From Schizochytrium sp. CCTCC M209059 (taxonomy: Eukaryota; Sar; Bigyra; Thraustochytrida; Thraustochytriidae), in NCBI GenBank assembly GCA_000818945.1, contig KN805459.1, forward strand, positions 1 to 64,000: a stretch of DNA of 64,000 bases. Reading direction: 5' to 3'. The stretch's first letter is position 1; each line of letters starts with the position of its first letter. Below are positions 1 to 10,075 of this stretch, piece by piece. Position numbers and translations under genes: made by a program. Below the pieces are notes generated by a model. That model searched no databases, was not told the DNA's origin, and saw only the letters and a program-made list of their open reading frames with translations.

Positions 1-15
1 GCTGCGCGCGGGACG

Positions 16-822
16 ATGCTGCTGCTGCGCGCGGCGGCGGCGGCGCGGCGCGGGCCCGCGGCGGCGCGCAGGGTGTCCACCTTCGAGGTGCTGCGCGAGG
101 CGACCCCGAACCCGCGGAGCATGAAGTTCACGCCGGCCGACGGCAGACTCCGCCTACTGCGGCCGCGCGCCGCGGCGACCTCGGTGCAGGTGGGGCCGAC
201 GAGCGAGGCCGCAGCCCTCGCGCAGAAGCTCGCGGCGCCGTCCATCGTGCGCGAGCTGCAGAACAGCGGCGTCGGGCCGCTCTCGAATGCCCTCGTCACG
301 GACGACTTCGTGTCGGTGACGGTGCGCGACGACGTCGAGGACGACGAGGCGTGGGACGCCTTCGCGGAGGCCCTCGGCGCAGCGCTGGAGCGCGATCTCG
401 GCGACGAGAAGTGGAAGGCCGTCTACGCGGAAAGCGCTGTCGTTGATGACGGCGACGACAATAACCAGAAGGGAGAGGAGCAAAGCCAGGCAGAGTCTGC
501 CGTCGATGACGCTCAGGTGGACGCTGACGCTGACGCGGACGACGAGGTGGAAAGCCTTATCAAGGATATTCTTGATGAACGAATAAGGCCGAATCTGCTC
601 ATGGACGGCGGCGATGTCGAGTACCGCGGCTTTGATGCGGAAACAGGGACAGTCAAGCTGCGTCTTGTCGGCGCCTGCGTCTCGTGCCCGAGCTCCACTG
701 TGACGCTTCGTTTTAGCGTGAAGAACCTCCTTGTGCACATGATCGACGAGGTCCGTGAGGTCGAGCAGGTCTTTGACGAGGAAGATCTCGTTTCTGACTA
801 TGGCGAGTCCTGGACGGGGTGA
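16..822 (+). CDS. NFU1: NFU1-type mitochondrial Fe-S cluster scaffold/carrier
   Basis: The 268-residue product has the two-domain layout of mitochondrial NFU1. After an Arg/Ala-rich leader (about residues 1-22) that looks like a mitochondrial presequence comes the Nfu N-terminal domain, opening with the typical phrase ATPNPRSMKF and running to about residue 140. An acidic Asp/Glu linker (about 145-180) follows. The C-terminal NifU domain (about 183-260) carries LLMDGGDVE and the cluster-binding pair Cys221-x2-Cys224 in GACVSCPSS. Family knowledge: a dimer holds a [4Fe-4S] cluster on these cysteines and passes it to lipoate synthase and other mitochondrial enzymes. The acidic linker is longer than usual. 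The ATG at 16 is the first in the window; its promoter lies outside. Function is by homology, and alternatives are unlikely. Confidence 0.93.
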   Translation: MLLLRAAAAARRGPAAARRVSTFEVLREATPNPRSMKFTPADGRLRLLRPRAAATSVQVGPTSEAAALAQKLAAPSIVRELQNSGVGPLSNALVTDDFVSVTVRDDVEDDEAWDAFAEALGAALERDLGDEKWKAVYAESAVVDDGDDNNQKGEEQSQAESAVDDAQVDADADADDEVESLIKDILDERIRPNLLMDGGDVEYRGFDAETGTVKLRLVGACVSCPSSTVTLRFSVKNLLVHMIDEVREVEQVFDEEDLVSDYGESWTG

Positions 823-1623
823 TTGAGCGCCCACGTGTCCTATTGTCTGTTTCTATTTGTTTGCTTGTTTGTATGTATCTATGTTTGTCTGTCTATCCAC
901 AGCAACTGGAGCAGCATCGGCAACAGTATCTTCGGTTCTTTCTCCTTCTTCTTCATCGCCCGATCTTTGTGCCATTTTGGGGGCTCCCGCGTCGCCCTCA
1001 CTGTCAACCCCACTTCAAGTCTCTTCCACAGTCACGTCACACCTAGTCATTTCACTACTTCATACACTTTCACAATCCAACCAAATGACACCACCCCGCG
1101 CACTCCATCCATAGAGTGTCCTCCCGATCTCGTCCTCTCTTGTCTTGTCTTGTCTTGTCTCGCCCCGGTCCCATCTCCTCACGAGCACCACCCCACCGCG
1201 ACTACCGCCAGAGCAGCGACCCCTGCCTGCACCCAGCGGCCCTGCCTGCCCCTGCTGCCGCGACAGCGAAGAATAAATTAAAATAAAAAAATCGAAAGGA
1301 AGCAAAGGACAGATCACCAACTAACCAGGCAAGGTACGTCTCGGCAGGCGCAGGCGCACGCCGCCGCGCGCCCGCGACGGCGGCCACGCGCGGGCGCGCT
1401 CCGTCCGCACGCGCTCCGCCCCTCCCCCCCTGGCCGCGCGCGGGCGGGCGGAGCGGGGCCGCGGGCAGCGGGCCAGGCAGAGCGGGGAGAAGAGCGGAGA
1501 CTGACGGGGGTAAACGCTGCGCACGATCGCTTGCTCAATGGTCGCGCGAATCTGGAATGCACAGCAGACTGGACAAAGAAAGGATCTCTTGACCTCGTTC
1601 GACCAACACCTTTGCTTAGCACG
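823..1623. other. Intergenic spacer and leader, NFU1 to ATP synthase f-like gene
   Basis: I see no protein gene here. The left part is pyrimidine-rich, with four TGTCT units at 1141-1160. The right part (about 1340-1500) is very GC-rich and probably holds the promoter and leader of the next gene. A possible 5' UTR intron is listed separately. Confidence 0.5.
1334..1619 (+). other. Candidate 5' UTR intron of the ATP synthase f-like gene
   Basis: A strong donor (AAG followed by GTACGT, GT at 1334) is followed 286 nt later by a pyrimidine-rich acceptor ending in CTTAG (1615-1619). The acceptor lies four bases before the ATG at 1624, and a TTGAC branch-point-like sequence sits about 30 nt upstream of it. 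Seen: the signals. Inferred: that they are spliced. Only transcript data can tell. Confidence 0.35.
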
Positions 1624-1791
1624 ATGAGCGCCTTCGACAAGTTCATGCAGGACTACAGCCGCCGCTACATCAAGACCGGCAGCGGCGCACCAGTCTTCCA
1701 CGTCATGGGCGTGCTCTTTGGCTGCGGTGTCCTGCTCCACGCCAAGCAGCACTACGACCACAAGCATGACCCCATCCCCCAGCACCACTAA
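1624..1791 (+). CDS. Small single-span protein, ATP synthase subunit f-like
   Basis: This is a 55-residue protein. Its order of features matches mitochondrial F1Fo-ATP synthase subunit f: an N-terminal amphipathic stretch with aromatic and basic residues (FMQDYSRRYIKTGSG), one membrane span (about residues 23-40, FHVMGVLFGCGVLL), then a His/Lys-rich tail (KQHYDHKHD...QHH) like the K-H-E-R...H ending of that family. Subunit f sits in the Fo peripheral region near the dimer interface. The reading frame continues upstream to 1531, but that part has no family resemblance, so I start at the ATG at 1624. The protein is too short for a firm call; another small inner-membrane protein, such as a respiratory-complex accessory subunit, is possible. 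Confidence 0.55.
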   Translation: MSAFDKFMQDYSRRYIKTGSGAPVFHVMGVLFGCGVLLHAKQHYDHKHDPIPQHH

Positions 1792-2128
1792 GCACGTGCT
1801 GCTGCTGCTGCTGCTGCTGCTGCGGTCATCGAGGAAGGTCGCCTGATAGGTATGACGGGTGCAAGCAAGGTCAAGTTTGGAGACCGAAGAAGCTCGTGTC
1901 TCCCGATCATGACGTAGCATTCGCTCAAACTCATTTTCTTTTTCCTCTTTTTTTCTTTTCTTTTTGTTCTTTGCTGCTCCGTGCTGTCTGTCGTCGAGTA
2001 TCGTATCGTGCTTTGCTTTGTACGTGTACAAATTATGTGCTATCCGGCCCTTTCTGACTTGTCTAGTGATAAATGACTTTGCTTTCTTTTATCACTTCTA
2101 AATGTCGTTTCTCACTTGGCGGCCTCGA
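1792..2128. other. Convergent 3' spacer with (GCT)n repeat
   Basis: This is the shared 3' region of the ATP synthase f-like gene (+) and the SMPD4-like gene (-). It contains a (GCT)n run at 1798-1823 directly after the stop codon and an AT-rich, T-run stretch around 1930-2110. No gene is seen. Confidence 0.6.
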
Positions 2129-5100
2129 TTAACTCTGGCGCGCGACCTGCAAAGCTATCGCCATCGGCCACACCAAAAGGGCAATGTGTTCGCCAAGAGC
2201 CTCAGGACCGAGAAGAACAGCCAGCGGTGAAACGAGAAGGGCGAGCGCGTAGGGAAAGGGGACCGAAAAACCAACAAAGGCGAGATTCCCCAAGAGGCCG
2301 ACCAGTGCAACGAGAAGAAGGTTGCGCGCATCTGCCACAAAGCGCAAGTTGAAACGGAAGCGGGACTGCTTCCACGCGTGCCCGGCCTGGTCGTCCATTT
2401 CGTACATGGGGTGGTCCAGACCGCACAATTTGTTGAGCGCCACAGAGACGGAAAACATGAGCCGGACGAGCCAGCCAACCTCGTAGCTGCACACGGGGGG
2501 CGGGTTCACTAGTGGATCGCCAACGTAGTGCATGTCTTGACTTCCACACACGCGCCTTCCTGAATCCATCTGCAAGCGCCCGAGCGCAGTTAGACGTTGG
2601 TAGACACAGGTCACTTGCTCCCCGAGCCAGCGAGGTGAGCCAAGCGTCAATTGAGATGCAGGCGCGCTCAACGCGGCGGTGCGCGCGTACGCAGGATCTG
2701 CGAGATCAGCGCGTGCGGAACCAGCCTGCATCTTCTGACGCGGGACGTTAAATACACTATGCATGCGACTCACGGCAAGCCTGGATCGCTCAGCCTGATT
2801 CATGGATGATTTACCGTCGGTGTCACCGCCAAGCGCATGCGCAAGCCAGCCAAGGGCAGCACCAGCGCGCGCGCTCATGTCGTCTGCCCGACCCTGCTTG
2901 CTTCTAGAAAAGCGGATCTGGTCCAATATAACCTGCACGGCAGGTCGTGAGTCCAGCAGCGCAGGAATGGCACGTTCTTCGACCCGCCAATCAAATTCCT
3001 TAAAGTGCTGAGTAAGAATGGCGTACACAGAGCCGCGATTCAGCTCGAGACACTCCACCACTGCAACGAGGTCCTCCGCCTCGGCCTTGCGTGGCGCATT
3101 GAGACGACTTGCGTCAAGTGATTCCTTGCCGAGGACTGCTTGCAAATGTGGAAAGCTAGTTGCAAGCTCGTTTGCAAGCGACCGCTCGGGGCTGCGGAGA
3201 ATCTCGTCCTCGATGATAATTTCGCACGCTCGCAAAATGCACACCACGGGATCGCAAAAAGCGCCAGTGTTGAGGAAAGCGCGCTCCACCATGTAACGAT
3301 CATTGTTACTAAGGCTCGTCTCTTGCATCCGTGACAAGACAATCTGCAGGACATGCGCATACGTGAGATAGTTTTGGACAACGAACCACATCCACTGCGG
3401 CTCGAATCTTGCGCTCGTAGACTCGCCTTGTGCTTGTCCCTTTCCGTTTCCTTGCCCCGACGAGCGCGGCCCCACACCGCGGCCCGACCTGCTCCTCGAG
3501 GAAACGCCGCCGCTCTGACCGTCATCTTGCCGGCCGCTACTACTTGCACCGCCTTGATTGCGTCCGCCTTGGGTATCATTTCCGCTGCTATTGTCATCGC
3601 CGCCACTACCGCCGCCACCTTGCCGCCTCGTGGGGCTACGCACAGACACAGCCTGAGCAACAGCGCTGAACGCGCCACGTACGCCATCCTGGGTTTTGGT
3701 CGGTTTCGGAGCCAGTCGGCTTGCGGCGCGCCACGGCTGAAGAAAGGCAAGCCACAAATCCATGACATCAAGCATCCCTGCCGCGTGAACATCGGGGAGC
3801 TTGCCGATTTTTTGCAAATTTGTGACGAAAAATTGATACGTGGGCTTTCGCAACGCACGCAGGTAAGGCGTCTGACCCAACTCGAGCAGGTACTCGTTCA
3901 CACCATGCCGGCGTTCACCCTCGTCCCAGTTTGATGCTACAAGCGCACTGCTCGACGTTCCAGCATCGCCGCCAAAGGGTGTTGCATTGTTGCGCCGCGA
4001 GTCCGGGTACCCACAGCGAAGGCCAGGAGCACTCGAAAGGTACACGAAAAAGATTGCCATGGCCTTCAAGAGATCGTGCGAAGGCGCGACAAAATACTGC
4101 TTATGCGTGCCCAAACTTGACGCAGAGGTATATGTCATACCTCCGTATTGAGTTCGTGCCACGATCAGCGAAGCAGAGTTTTGACTTGCACCGAGTAAGC
4201 CCTGCCCATTGGATGCCGGTGCTGCGGCCGCTGCCGCTGCTACCAGGTCCACATTTCGCAAAAACCAAAGATGCGTAAGTGTCTCGAAGAAGAAATGGCC
4301 CCAGCGTGTCAGCAACGAAGCGTCGTAAGGAAGAAGCCGCTCAAGGTATCGGCGCAGGAGCTCCAGGGGTGGGTTCTTCTTTACCATATCGTCCGTATGC
4401 CTTGCTGACAAAAATAGAATGTTCGAAGGACGCGGTTGGGGGGCGACGCTACTGCTGCTCGACGTCGGAGGGCGCGATCCGCTCTGCGAGCTTCCGCTCG
4501 TGGATGACTTGGACTGCGACGAGTTGCTACCTGCAACTGGGGCCATTGCCATGGTGTCCATGTTGGGCGCAAAGACGAACCAACACGCAAAACGAAAGAC
4601 AAAGAGCTCCTCGAGTGTGAGGGCAATGCTCGTAGACAATTGCTCTGGTGCATAATTCTGGGGCGACGTCGCTAGAGAGAGACGCTCATAAAATTGGAAA
4701 CCCGGAGCGCGATTGCCAAGGGGAAGCCCAACATCGCGTCCGCCCGCTTGCAAATGTGCAGGTAAAATTGCCTGAATGTGGCCCGGCAAAAGCGCCGTGT
4801 GCAGATACTTGATGCACTGCCGATTGTCGCGCTCAAAAATTAGCTCAAAGAGATTACCGCGATCGCCAGGGTCCAAAAGCTGAAACACGCGAAAGGCTGC
4901 GAGCTGATCGCGAGACCATTTCTTGTCGTTAAAGGTTGCCTCCAAATTCGAGCGAAGCAGCGGCGCAAGCAGGCGCGGTGCGTCTGCCACATTCTTGATG
5001 CGCTCCAGCCACCCGTATTCAGCGTGTCGTCCGCTTTGCTCGTCGAGCACGCCGAAGATCCTGTCAAACAGCTGTGGCAAATCCTCCTGGTAGTCCTTGT

Positions 5101-5239
5101 CCGTGAGATACGCTGTACGATTGATGTACAAGTGCGCGATACGTGCTGTGTGTCTGCACGAAACATTCGACGCGAGCGCCTCTGACAGCGCCTCGCTGTT
5201 GTAGCCCTGCCCCCGGTCCTCGGCTGTCAGGGTCGCCAT
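2129..5239 (-). CDS. SMPD4-like (neutral sphingomyelinase 3 family) membrane protein
   Basis: The product has 1036 residues; animal SMPD4 is about 800-870. The N-terminal third contains family-like text: DLPQLFDRIFGVLDE (about residues 55-70), the segment ending LFELIFERD, and a middle block KPTYQFFVTNLQKIGKL followed by MLDVMDLWLAFLQPW. That last phrase (a helix ending in QPWR) is the best match to SMPD4. Two Ser/Gly/Gln-rich low-complexity insertions follow (near 240-270 and 560-620). A further helical part contains WFVVQNYLTYAHVLQIVL. The C-terminus has two to three hydrophobic segments (about residues 975-1033), as expected of a tail-anchored ER/nuclear-envelope protein. Whether the family truly hydrolyses sphingomyelin is disputed, and a nuclear-pore/envelope role is equally supported in the literature. 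The ATG at 5239 is clear and the stop is TAA. Confidence 0.72.
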   Translation of the reverse strand: MATLTAEDRGQGYNSEALSEALASNVSCRHTARIAHLYINRTAYLTDKDYQEDLPQLFDRIFGVLDEQSGRHAEYGWLERIKNVADAPRLLAPLLRSNLEATFNDKKWSRDQLAAFRVFQLLDPGDRGNLFELIFERDNRQCIKYLHTALLPGHIQAILPAHLQAGGRDVGLPLGNRAPGFQFYERLSLATSPQNYAPEQLSTSIALTLEELFVFRFACWFVFAPNMDTMAMAPVAGSNSSQSKSSTSGSSQSGSRPPTSSSSSVAPQPRPSNILFLSARHTDDMVKKNPPLELLRRYLERLLPYDASLLTRWGHFFFETLTHLWFLRNVDLVAAAAAAAPASNGQGLLGASQNSASLIVARTQYGGMTYTSASSLGTHKQYFVAPSHDLLKAMAIFFVYLSSAPGLRCGYPDSRRNNATPFGGDAGTSSSALVASNWDEGERRHGVNEYLLELGQTPYLRALRKPTYQFFVTNLQKIGKLPDVHAAGMLDVMDLWLAFLQPWRAASRLAPKPTKTQDGVRGAFSAVAQAVSVRSPTRRQGGGGSGGDDNSSGNDTQGGRNQGGASSSGRQDDGQSGGVSSRSRSGRGVGPRSSGQGNGKGQAQGESTSARFEPQWMWFVVQNYLTYAHVLQIVLSRMQETSLSNNDRYMVERAFLNTGAFCDPVVCILRACEIIIEDEILRSPERSLANELATSFPHLQAVLGKESLDASRLNAPRKAEAEDLVAVVECLELNRGSVYAILTQHFKEFDWRVEERAIPALLDSRPAVQVILDQIRFSRSKQGRADDMSARAGAALGWLAHALGGDTDGKSSMNQAERSRLAVSRMHSVFNVPRQKMQAGSARADLADPAYARTAALSAPASQLTLGSPRWLGEQVTCVYQRLTALGRLQMDSGRRVCGSQDMHYVGDPLVNPPPVCSYEVGWLVRLMFSVSVALNKLCGLDHPMYEMDDQAGHAWKQSRFRFNLRFVADARNLLLVALVGLLGNLAFVGFSVPFPYALALLVSPLAVLLGPEALGEHIALLVWPMAIALQVARQS

Positions 5240-6254
5240 CGCGCCGGCACGCAGGAGCGGAGCGCAAGCCTATCCGTCTGCCTCCCAGTGACCAAAAACC
5301 GTCCCCGGCCCGCGTGCCTTCGCGCAGCGCCTCCAATAGAGAAGACGAGGTTCTGCGGACGGCGAGAAGCCCGCCGCCTGCTCGCCACGCGCCGCCGCTC
5401 GCGCCGCAGACGCGCCGCCGCTCGCGCGAGCCCGCGTCGCTTCGTTGCGGAGATGGTGACTCCCAGAGGATCGACGGTCGTTGGACGCCCGGCGGCGAGC
5501 GAGCGGCCAAGAGTCGCTCGGCGGACGCCGGTTGGTCTGGCTCGGCCCAGCAGCGAATATGCGAGCGAGCGGTCAAGAGGCGCTCGCGCGACACTTGTGA
5601 GGAGGTATAGATAGGCTAGGCCGCTCGCTCGAAGGGATGCAGGGGCGAGAGATGAGCAAGTTAGCGCAATATAGCTGCGCTGTGGAGTGGAGAGAAGCAG
5701 GTGCAGATGGGCTACAGGCCGCGACGAAGTTGAACGCGTTGCGAATCATTAATCGCAAGGCCTCCCACATCATCGAGACGAAAAGTATGTCTCTGAAGCA
5801 GCGTGCATTTCTTGGGGAGTGCATTTTCCGAAAGGATGCAGAAGCGAGGCCGAAAAACAGCGAAGACTCGCAATTACAATTGCAATTCCACAGCAGTGTA
5901 GATACGTAGTATAGGCCAGGCCACGCACACCACCACAGAGGCTGACTCCAAGTCCAACTCCAAGTCCATGTCCAAGTTAGAGTTCGACTGACTGCACCAC
6001 ACTGCAATGAGGGCTCTCAACGGCTAGTTTGTACCTAGGCGAAAACAGCATTGAGTAAGTTAGGGCCATACTACTTACTACACTGCGATAACGTTGCATG
6101 GTGGGCTGGCAATGACAAGCTCTCCTCTTTCTCTCTCCATCCCTCCTTCCCTCCTTCTCGCTTTTGCGCGTGCGCGGGCACGCGCGCTGCGTTGGCCTCG
6201 GTCTTCCGCCGCGGGACGTTCTTAAGTTAGCAACGCAACGTCCTGTGTGCAGCA
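5240..6254. other. Divergent promoter region, SMPD4-like / coiled-coil gene
   Basis: One kilobase separates two genes transcribed away from each other. The SMPD4 side (5240-5600) is GC-rich, and the middle (5640-6070) is closer to AT/GC parity. Short repeats of CCAAGTCCAACTCCAAGTCCA type occur at 5948-5975. Overlapping ORFs on both strands lack any domain signal, so I call it non-coding. Confidence 0.5.
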
Positions 6255-9200
6255 ATGTATCGATCGAGCTTTGGCCCGCCACCAGTGCCTGCGCGTCTGC
6301 AACAAGAGAGGCGAAAAGGAGAAGGTTTGCAATGGAGGACGACGGCGCAGGATCAACAACAAGGACTCCATCCACCGAGTCCAAAGGCGCACGAAAGCGT
6401 TGGTATTCACCTTCACGCAAGTCCAGCACCTCCACTTCGTTCGCCGCAGCATCAACCCAGACCTCCACAACACCATCCACAGCCAGCTTCTGCAGACTTT
6501 CCGCAACCAAAGCCATATGCGCAACGCCACCCCTATCATCTTCCCCAGCAAGACGACCATGATTCACGTATCGAAAGGCACCACCCAGTACATCCCCCAT
6601 CGCAACACCAAGAACTGCATCACAATCAGCACTCACAACCCCTTATGCACGCACATGCACCGCAGACACAACAACATTCCCCGAAACATATCGCGCCCAA
6701 TGTTGAAATGCGTTTGCGAATGCAATCGCAAAACCAACAAATGCTTCATGACGCGCTCGAGGAACGCTTCCGTGCCATGGAAGTCCGTCTCGCTTCCTTT
6801 GAGACCGAGAAGCGTCAAGATGAGGTGCGCATTCGTGACCTGACTGCATCGCTTGCCGAAATCAAGGCGCGCACCGCAGGCACGACGCTGTCGCAGCGCG
6901 ACGTTGCGTCCGAGGAACGCATTGCGAAACTCGAGCAAACCCTCGGCCAAATGTCGAAGCACGTGGGATCTTTGGAAGATCTTCTCATCGATCGCGACGA
7001 TCGCATCAAAAATCTCGCACATCAGGTGCAAATTCTTCAGAACCAGATCGATAATGAACCGCGAAAGACAAACCCAGACACGAATGTAGAAACGGCTGCT
7101 CGGGTGGCCGCCGAAACTGTTGCCTCGGAGGTTGCCCGCGTCAGTCAGTCACTCGTCGCAGTTGAAGAGCGCGTCGAAAATATTTCGCAGCACATGCAAG
7201 AAAGTCTGGCCGCCACAAGCAAACAGACGGAACAAGCTGCTGATCGCGCCTCTGCCATTGCTGCGCATGTGAATCGCAGCGAGAAAAGTCTTGGAGAATG
7301 GAAGTCGCAAGTGACAAGGCAGTTTGAGCGTCTCGAAGGCGGTCTTAGCGGCCTGCACAAGGCCCTAGATGCTCAAGCTTCGCGCGAGAATCATATGCAG
7401 ACCATGCATCAAGCAACCATCGAAGATGTACGTGAAACCATGTCCCGTCATGCGGAAAAGACAAACGATCGTCTCGAAAAGCATGCCAAGGATGTGCGCG
7501 AAAGACTTGCCAGCGAATTGGACGCTGCGCGTCACGCGCAAGCAGACGCTCGTTCGAACTTCAACGAAGACCTGGCTCGCTTCAAGGATTCCTTTGATCT
7601 GGATCGCAGCAACCTCGAGGTTCGTATGCAAAAACTCTTTGACGAGATGACGATTCGGTCATCGCAAGATGACGCTCGCATTGCTGAGCTTCGCGCAGAC
7701 CTCGATACGCGGACCAACATCATTACAGAAGACCTTCGCCACGAAGAGAGTGTCCGCATGGATTCTGTTCGCCGCGTGCACGAGGAACTCACGGAGCAAA
7801 TCGAGAGCCTTCAGGACCGTGTCGGCCAAGGACTTCAAGTCGGTGAGGGAATTAATGCTGGTCCTTCTGGGCAAAGGAACGGGGCAGCAGCAGCAGCAGC
7901 AGCAGCAGAAAAGCTAGGCGAGCTGGAGGAAGTAGTCCGAGCGGAGGTTCGCGCGCGCATGCGACATGAAGCCAAAGCACGCGAGCATGTGACCAACACT
8001 GTGCAAACCCTCCAGGTACAAATTGACAAATATCGCAGAAGCGGACATGACCATCACGAAAAGCTCCGCAGGCATCTCGAAGCCCAGGCATCAGCACTTC
8101 AGTCGAAAGTGCAGCAAAATATTCAACACATTAGCGACAAGCTTGCCGAGTTCGCGCAGGCACGTCAGCTTACTAATGCTGAAGCGTTAGAACGCGTTAG
8201 CCTCTGCGAAGCCAAGCTTGCAAAGCGAACCGCGGCGCAGTATGTTGAGGTTGACAAAGTTCGTGCTGATCTCGAAAAGCTCGACGAGACGCGGCGCGGA
8301 GATTATGAGCGCTTCGAGGTCGCCCTGACCTCCGCTCGGACTCACTTTGAAACGCACCTTGCAGAATCCTTGCAAGTACTACAAGTGCAGCTCCAAGACG
8401 CTCAAACCACTTCCCGGCACGAATTAAAAACGCATGCCGAGGAGGTGAGCTCGCAGCTTCACGACGCCGCGCATCACGCGCAACTTGTTGAGCAGCAAAA
8501 CGAGGCTGCCTTCAAGGAGCACCGAAAGCTTCTCGAGGATGCCGTGAACGATCTGAGCGCCTCCATTGAGCGCGTGGCCGCCTCACAGGCCTCAAAAGAA
8601 GCCCTCGGTAACATTCTCGATGACATTGAGAGACGGGAAGTGCGCGAGCGCCAGGAGGCTCTGGAGCGCGAAAAAGAGGAGCAGCTCCGGAGCGAGCTCC
8701 AGCAAGGTTTGGCTGACCTCGAGCAGAGCTTTTCGCAGTTCTATGAAGACGTGGAATCCAAAGCGACAGCTCTTGAAGGTCTTGTGTACGAGTCACAACA
8801 GTCTTCTTACCAATACGTTGACGAGCTGCGTACACAGCTCGAGGCTGAGACGGAGCAACGCGCTGCAGATCAAAGCACTGTTCGACTGGCGGTTGACCAG
8901 CTCTGTGGGAAAATGGAAAACTTGGAGGGGGGCGCGCTTCGCCAAACGCAAGAAGACTCGGCGCGACTTCAGGTCGAGCTTGTTCTCGAGCGCTTGCTTG
9001 CCGGGGTGGCAGAGCAGGCTCTCGTGGACGAGCAGGAACACATTTCCGATGCAGCAGAGGGAATTTATGAATCCATTCACTCCCTATCCGACCAGGTCGA
9101 GTCCTACGCTCGCGTTTCAGCCCAAGTTGAAGCCAAAGTTAGTGTTCTACAAAAGACCGTAAAGCTTGCAGACCAGCAGGCACGCCCTGCTGAAAGCACT

Positions 9201-9443
9201 CGCGTTCCGGCAAACATTGAAGCTCCTTCACACGCCGTGCACGACACACAAGGAAAGACACTGGCGCCGAACCAGAAAGATTCCGCGATGGAGCCTGCAT
9301 CGCTCGACACAGAAACTGCCGGGCCCAGCCTTTTGAGCAAACCTTCGAGAGACTCCATCATTCTTGATGGCAGCCTCGACCTCTCCCAGGCGCCTGAGGC
9401 CGACCTTGGAGATGATGACGACGAGGATGCTTTTGCACTGTAG
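6255..9443 (+). CDS. Long coiled-coil protein, 1062 residues, function unknown
   Basis: I do not recognise this gene. Residues 1-140 are rich in Pro, Gln and His and look disordered. From about 150 to 945 the sequence is almost continuous heptad-type coiled coil, full of Glu, Lys, Arg, Gln and Ala with Leu/Val at a/d positions. It is broken only by an alanine run (about 544-551) encoded by a (GCA)n tract near 7886-7911. The C-terminus is loose and acidic, ending GDDDDEDAFAL. No motor, calponin, SMC-hinge or membrane segment is visible. Such proteins usually serve as cytoskeletal, centrosomal/basal-body or Golgi tethers; which one cannot be told from sequence. The ATG at 6255 is the first in frame. 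Confidence is for the gene being real, not for a function. Confidence 0.85.
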   Translation: MYRSSFGPPPVPARLQQERRKGEGLQWRTTAQDQQQGLHPPSPKAHESVGIHLHASPAPPLRSPQHQPRPPQHHPQPASADFPQPKPYAQRHPYHLPQQDDHDSRIERHHPVHPPSQHQELHHNQHSQPLMHAHAPQTQQHSPKHIAPNVEMRLRMQSQNQQMLHDALEERFRAMEVRLASFETEKRQDEVRIRDLTASLAEIKARTAGTTLSQRDVASEERIAKLEQTLGQMSKHVGSLEDLLIDRDDRIKNLAHQVQILQNQIDNEPRKTNPDTNVETAARVAAETVASEVARVSQSLVAVEERVENISQHMQESLAATSKQTEQAADRASAIAAHVNRSEKSLGEWKSQVTRQFERLEGGLSGLHKALDAQASRENHMQTMHQATIEDVRETMSRHAEKTNDRLEKHAKDVRERLASELDAARHAQADARSNFNEDLARFKDSFDLDRSNLEVRMQKLFDEMTIRSSQDDARIAELRADLDTRTNIITEDLRHEESVRMDSVRRVHEELTEQIESLQDRVGQGLQVGEGINAGPSGQRNGAAAAAAAAEKLGELEEVVRAEVRARMRHEAKAREHVTNTVQTLQVQIDKYRRSGHDHHEKLRRHLEAQASALQSKVQQNIQHISDKLAEFAQARQLTNAEALERVSLCEAKLAKRTAAQYVEVDKVRADLEKLDETRRGDYERFEVALTSARTHFETHLAESLQVLQVQLQDAQTTSRHELKTHAEEVSSQLHDAAHHAQLVEQQNEAAFKEHRKLLEDAVNDLSASIERVAASQASKEALGNILDDIERREVRERQEALEREKEEQLRSELQQGLADLEQSFSQFYEDVESKATALEGLVYESQQSSYQYVDELRTQLEAETEQRAADQSTVRLAVDQLCGKMENLEGGALRQTQEDSARLQVELVLERLLAGVAEQALVDEQEHISDAAEGIYESIHSLSDQVESYARVSAQVEAKVSVLQKTVKLADQQARPAESTRVPANIEAPSHAVHDTQGKTLAPNQKDSAMEPASLDTETAGPSLLSKPSRDSIILDGSLDLSQAPEADLGDDDDEDAFAL

Positions 9444-10075
9444 AGTAGGTTTTCTTCAGAAAAAGATAAAAACGTAGACACGTATCGTGTGCTATCTGTA
9501 GTTTTTGTAAGAAGTCAAGAGTGGATGGTGAAAGAAAGAATGTAATACACGTATACGCCCTACATCTTCGCCATTTTTGTAGCTTTCCTTTGGATAATTA
9601 AGGTGTTCTTCACTGGTGGTAGAAATGCGCTTGCTTGCAAGAATCAGCCTCGGTCGCACTCGATTGCTCGATTGCTCGATCACTCGATCGCTCAATCACT
9701 TGAGTAAGAGGCGATAGTCCTGCTCTGAAGCGTAAAGGTGAAACTTTCTCCGCCATGATGATAGACCTCTCGATTTCCAACGTCTGGATTTGGTCCAATC
9801 TGAAGACCTCGATGATGAAAAGTCAGTTGTAAGAACCACACGTTGCGTCAACCCCCAGCTGCGAAAACTGCACGACGCGAGGACCACGCGGTGTTCATAA
9901 TGACTAAGCGATAACCCATCTTATCTCGCGATTCCTTCCTTCTGTGAAATCATGCGTTTCAAGATTCTTGCGATAATAAGCCGACAGTAGAAAGGAGCAT
10001 GAACCAAAAAAAGTAAACGGCAAGTTTCCTTTGCAATTATTGTCAACAACGATCATGCTTTTCGAGTTTTCTTTT
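9444..10075. other. Convergent 3' spacer
   Basis: This spacer separates the 3' ends of the coiled-coil gene (+) and the giant lipase-fold gene (-). It is AT-rich compared with both genes. A degenerate CGATTGCT/CGATCACT repeat lies at 9660-9700. I see no gene or RNA in it. Confidence 0.55.

Noticed and set aside
154..834. 226-residue minus-strand ORF
   Set aside because: It lies fully antisense to NFU1, whose frame has clear domains. It is a shadow caused by GC-rich codons.
1321..2031. 236-residue minus-strand ORF over the ATP synthase f-like gene
   Set aside because: It reads through a GCT repeat (poly-Ser) and poly-Lys, with no family content.
5977..6636. 219-residue minus-strand ORF with smooth hydrophobic/acidic text
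   Set aside because: It overlaps the 5' end of the coiled-coil gene and has no domain. The plus frame is the long one.
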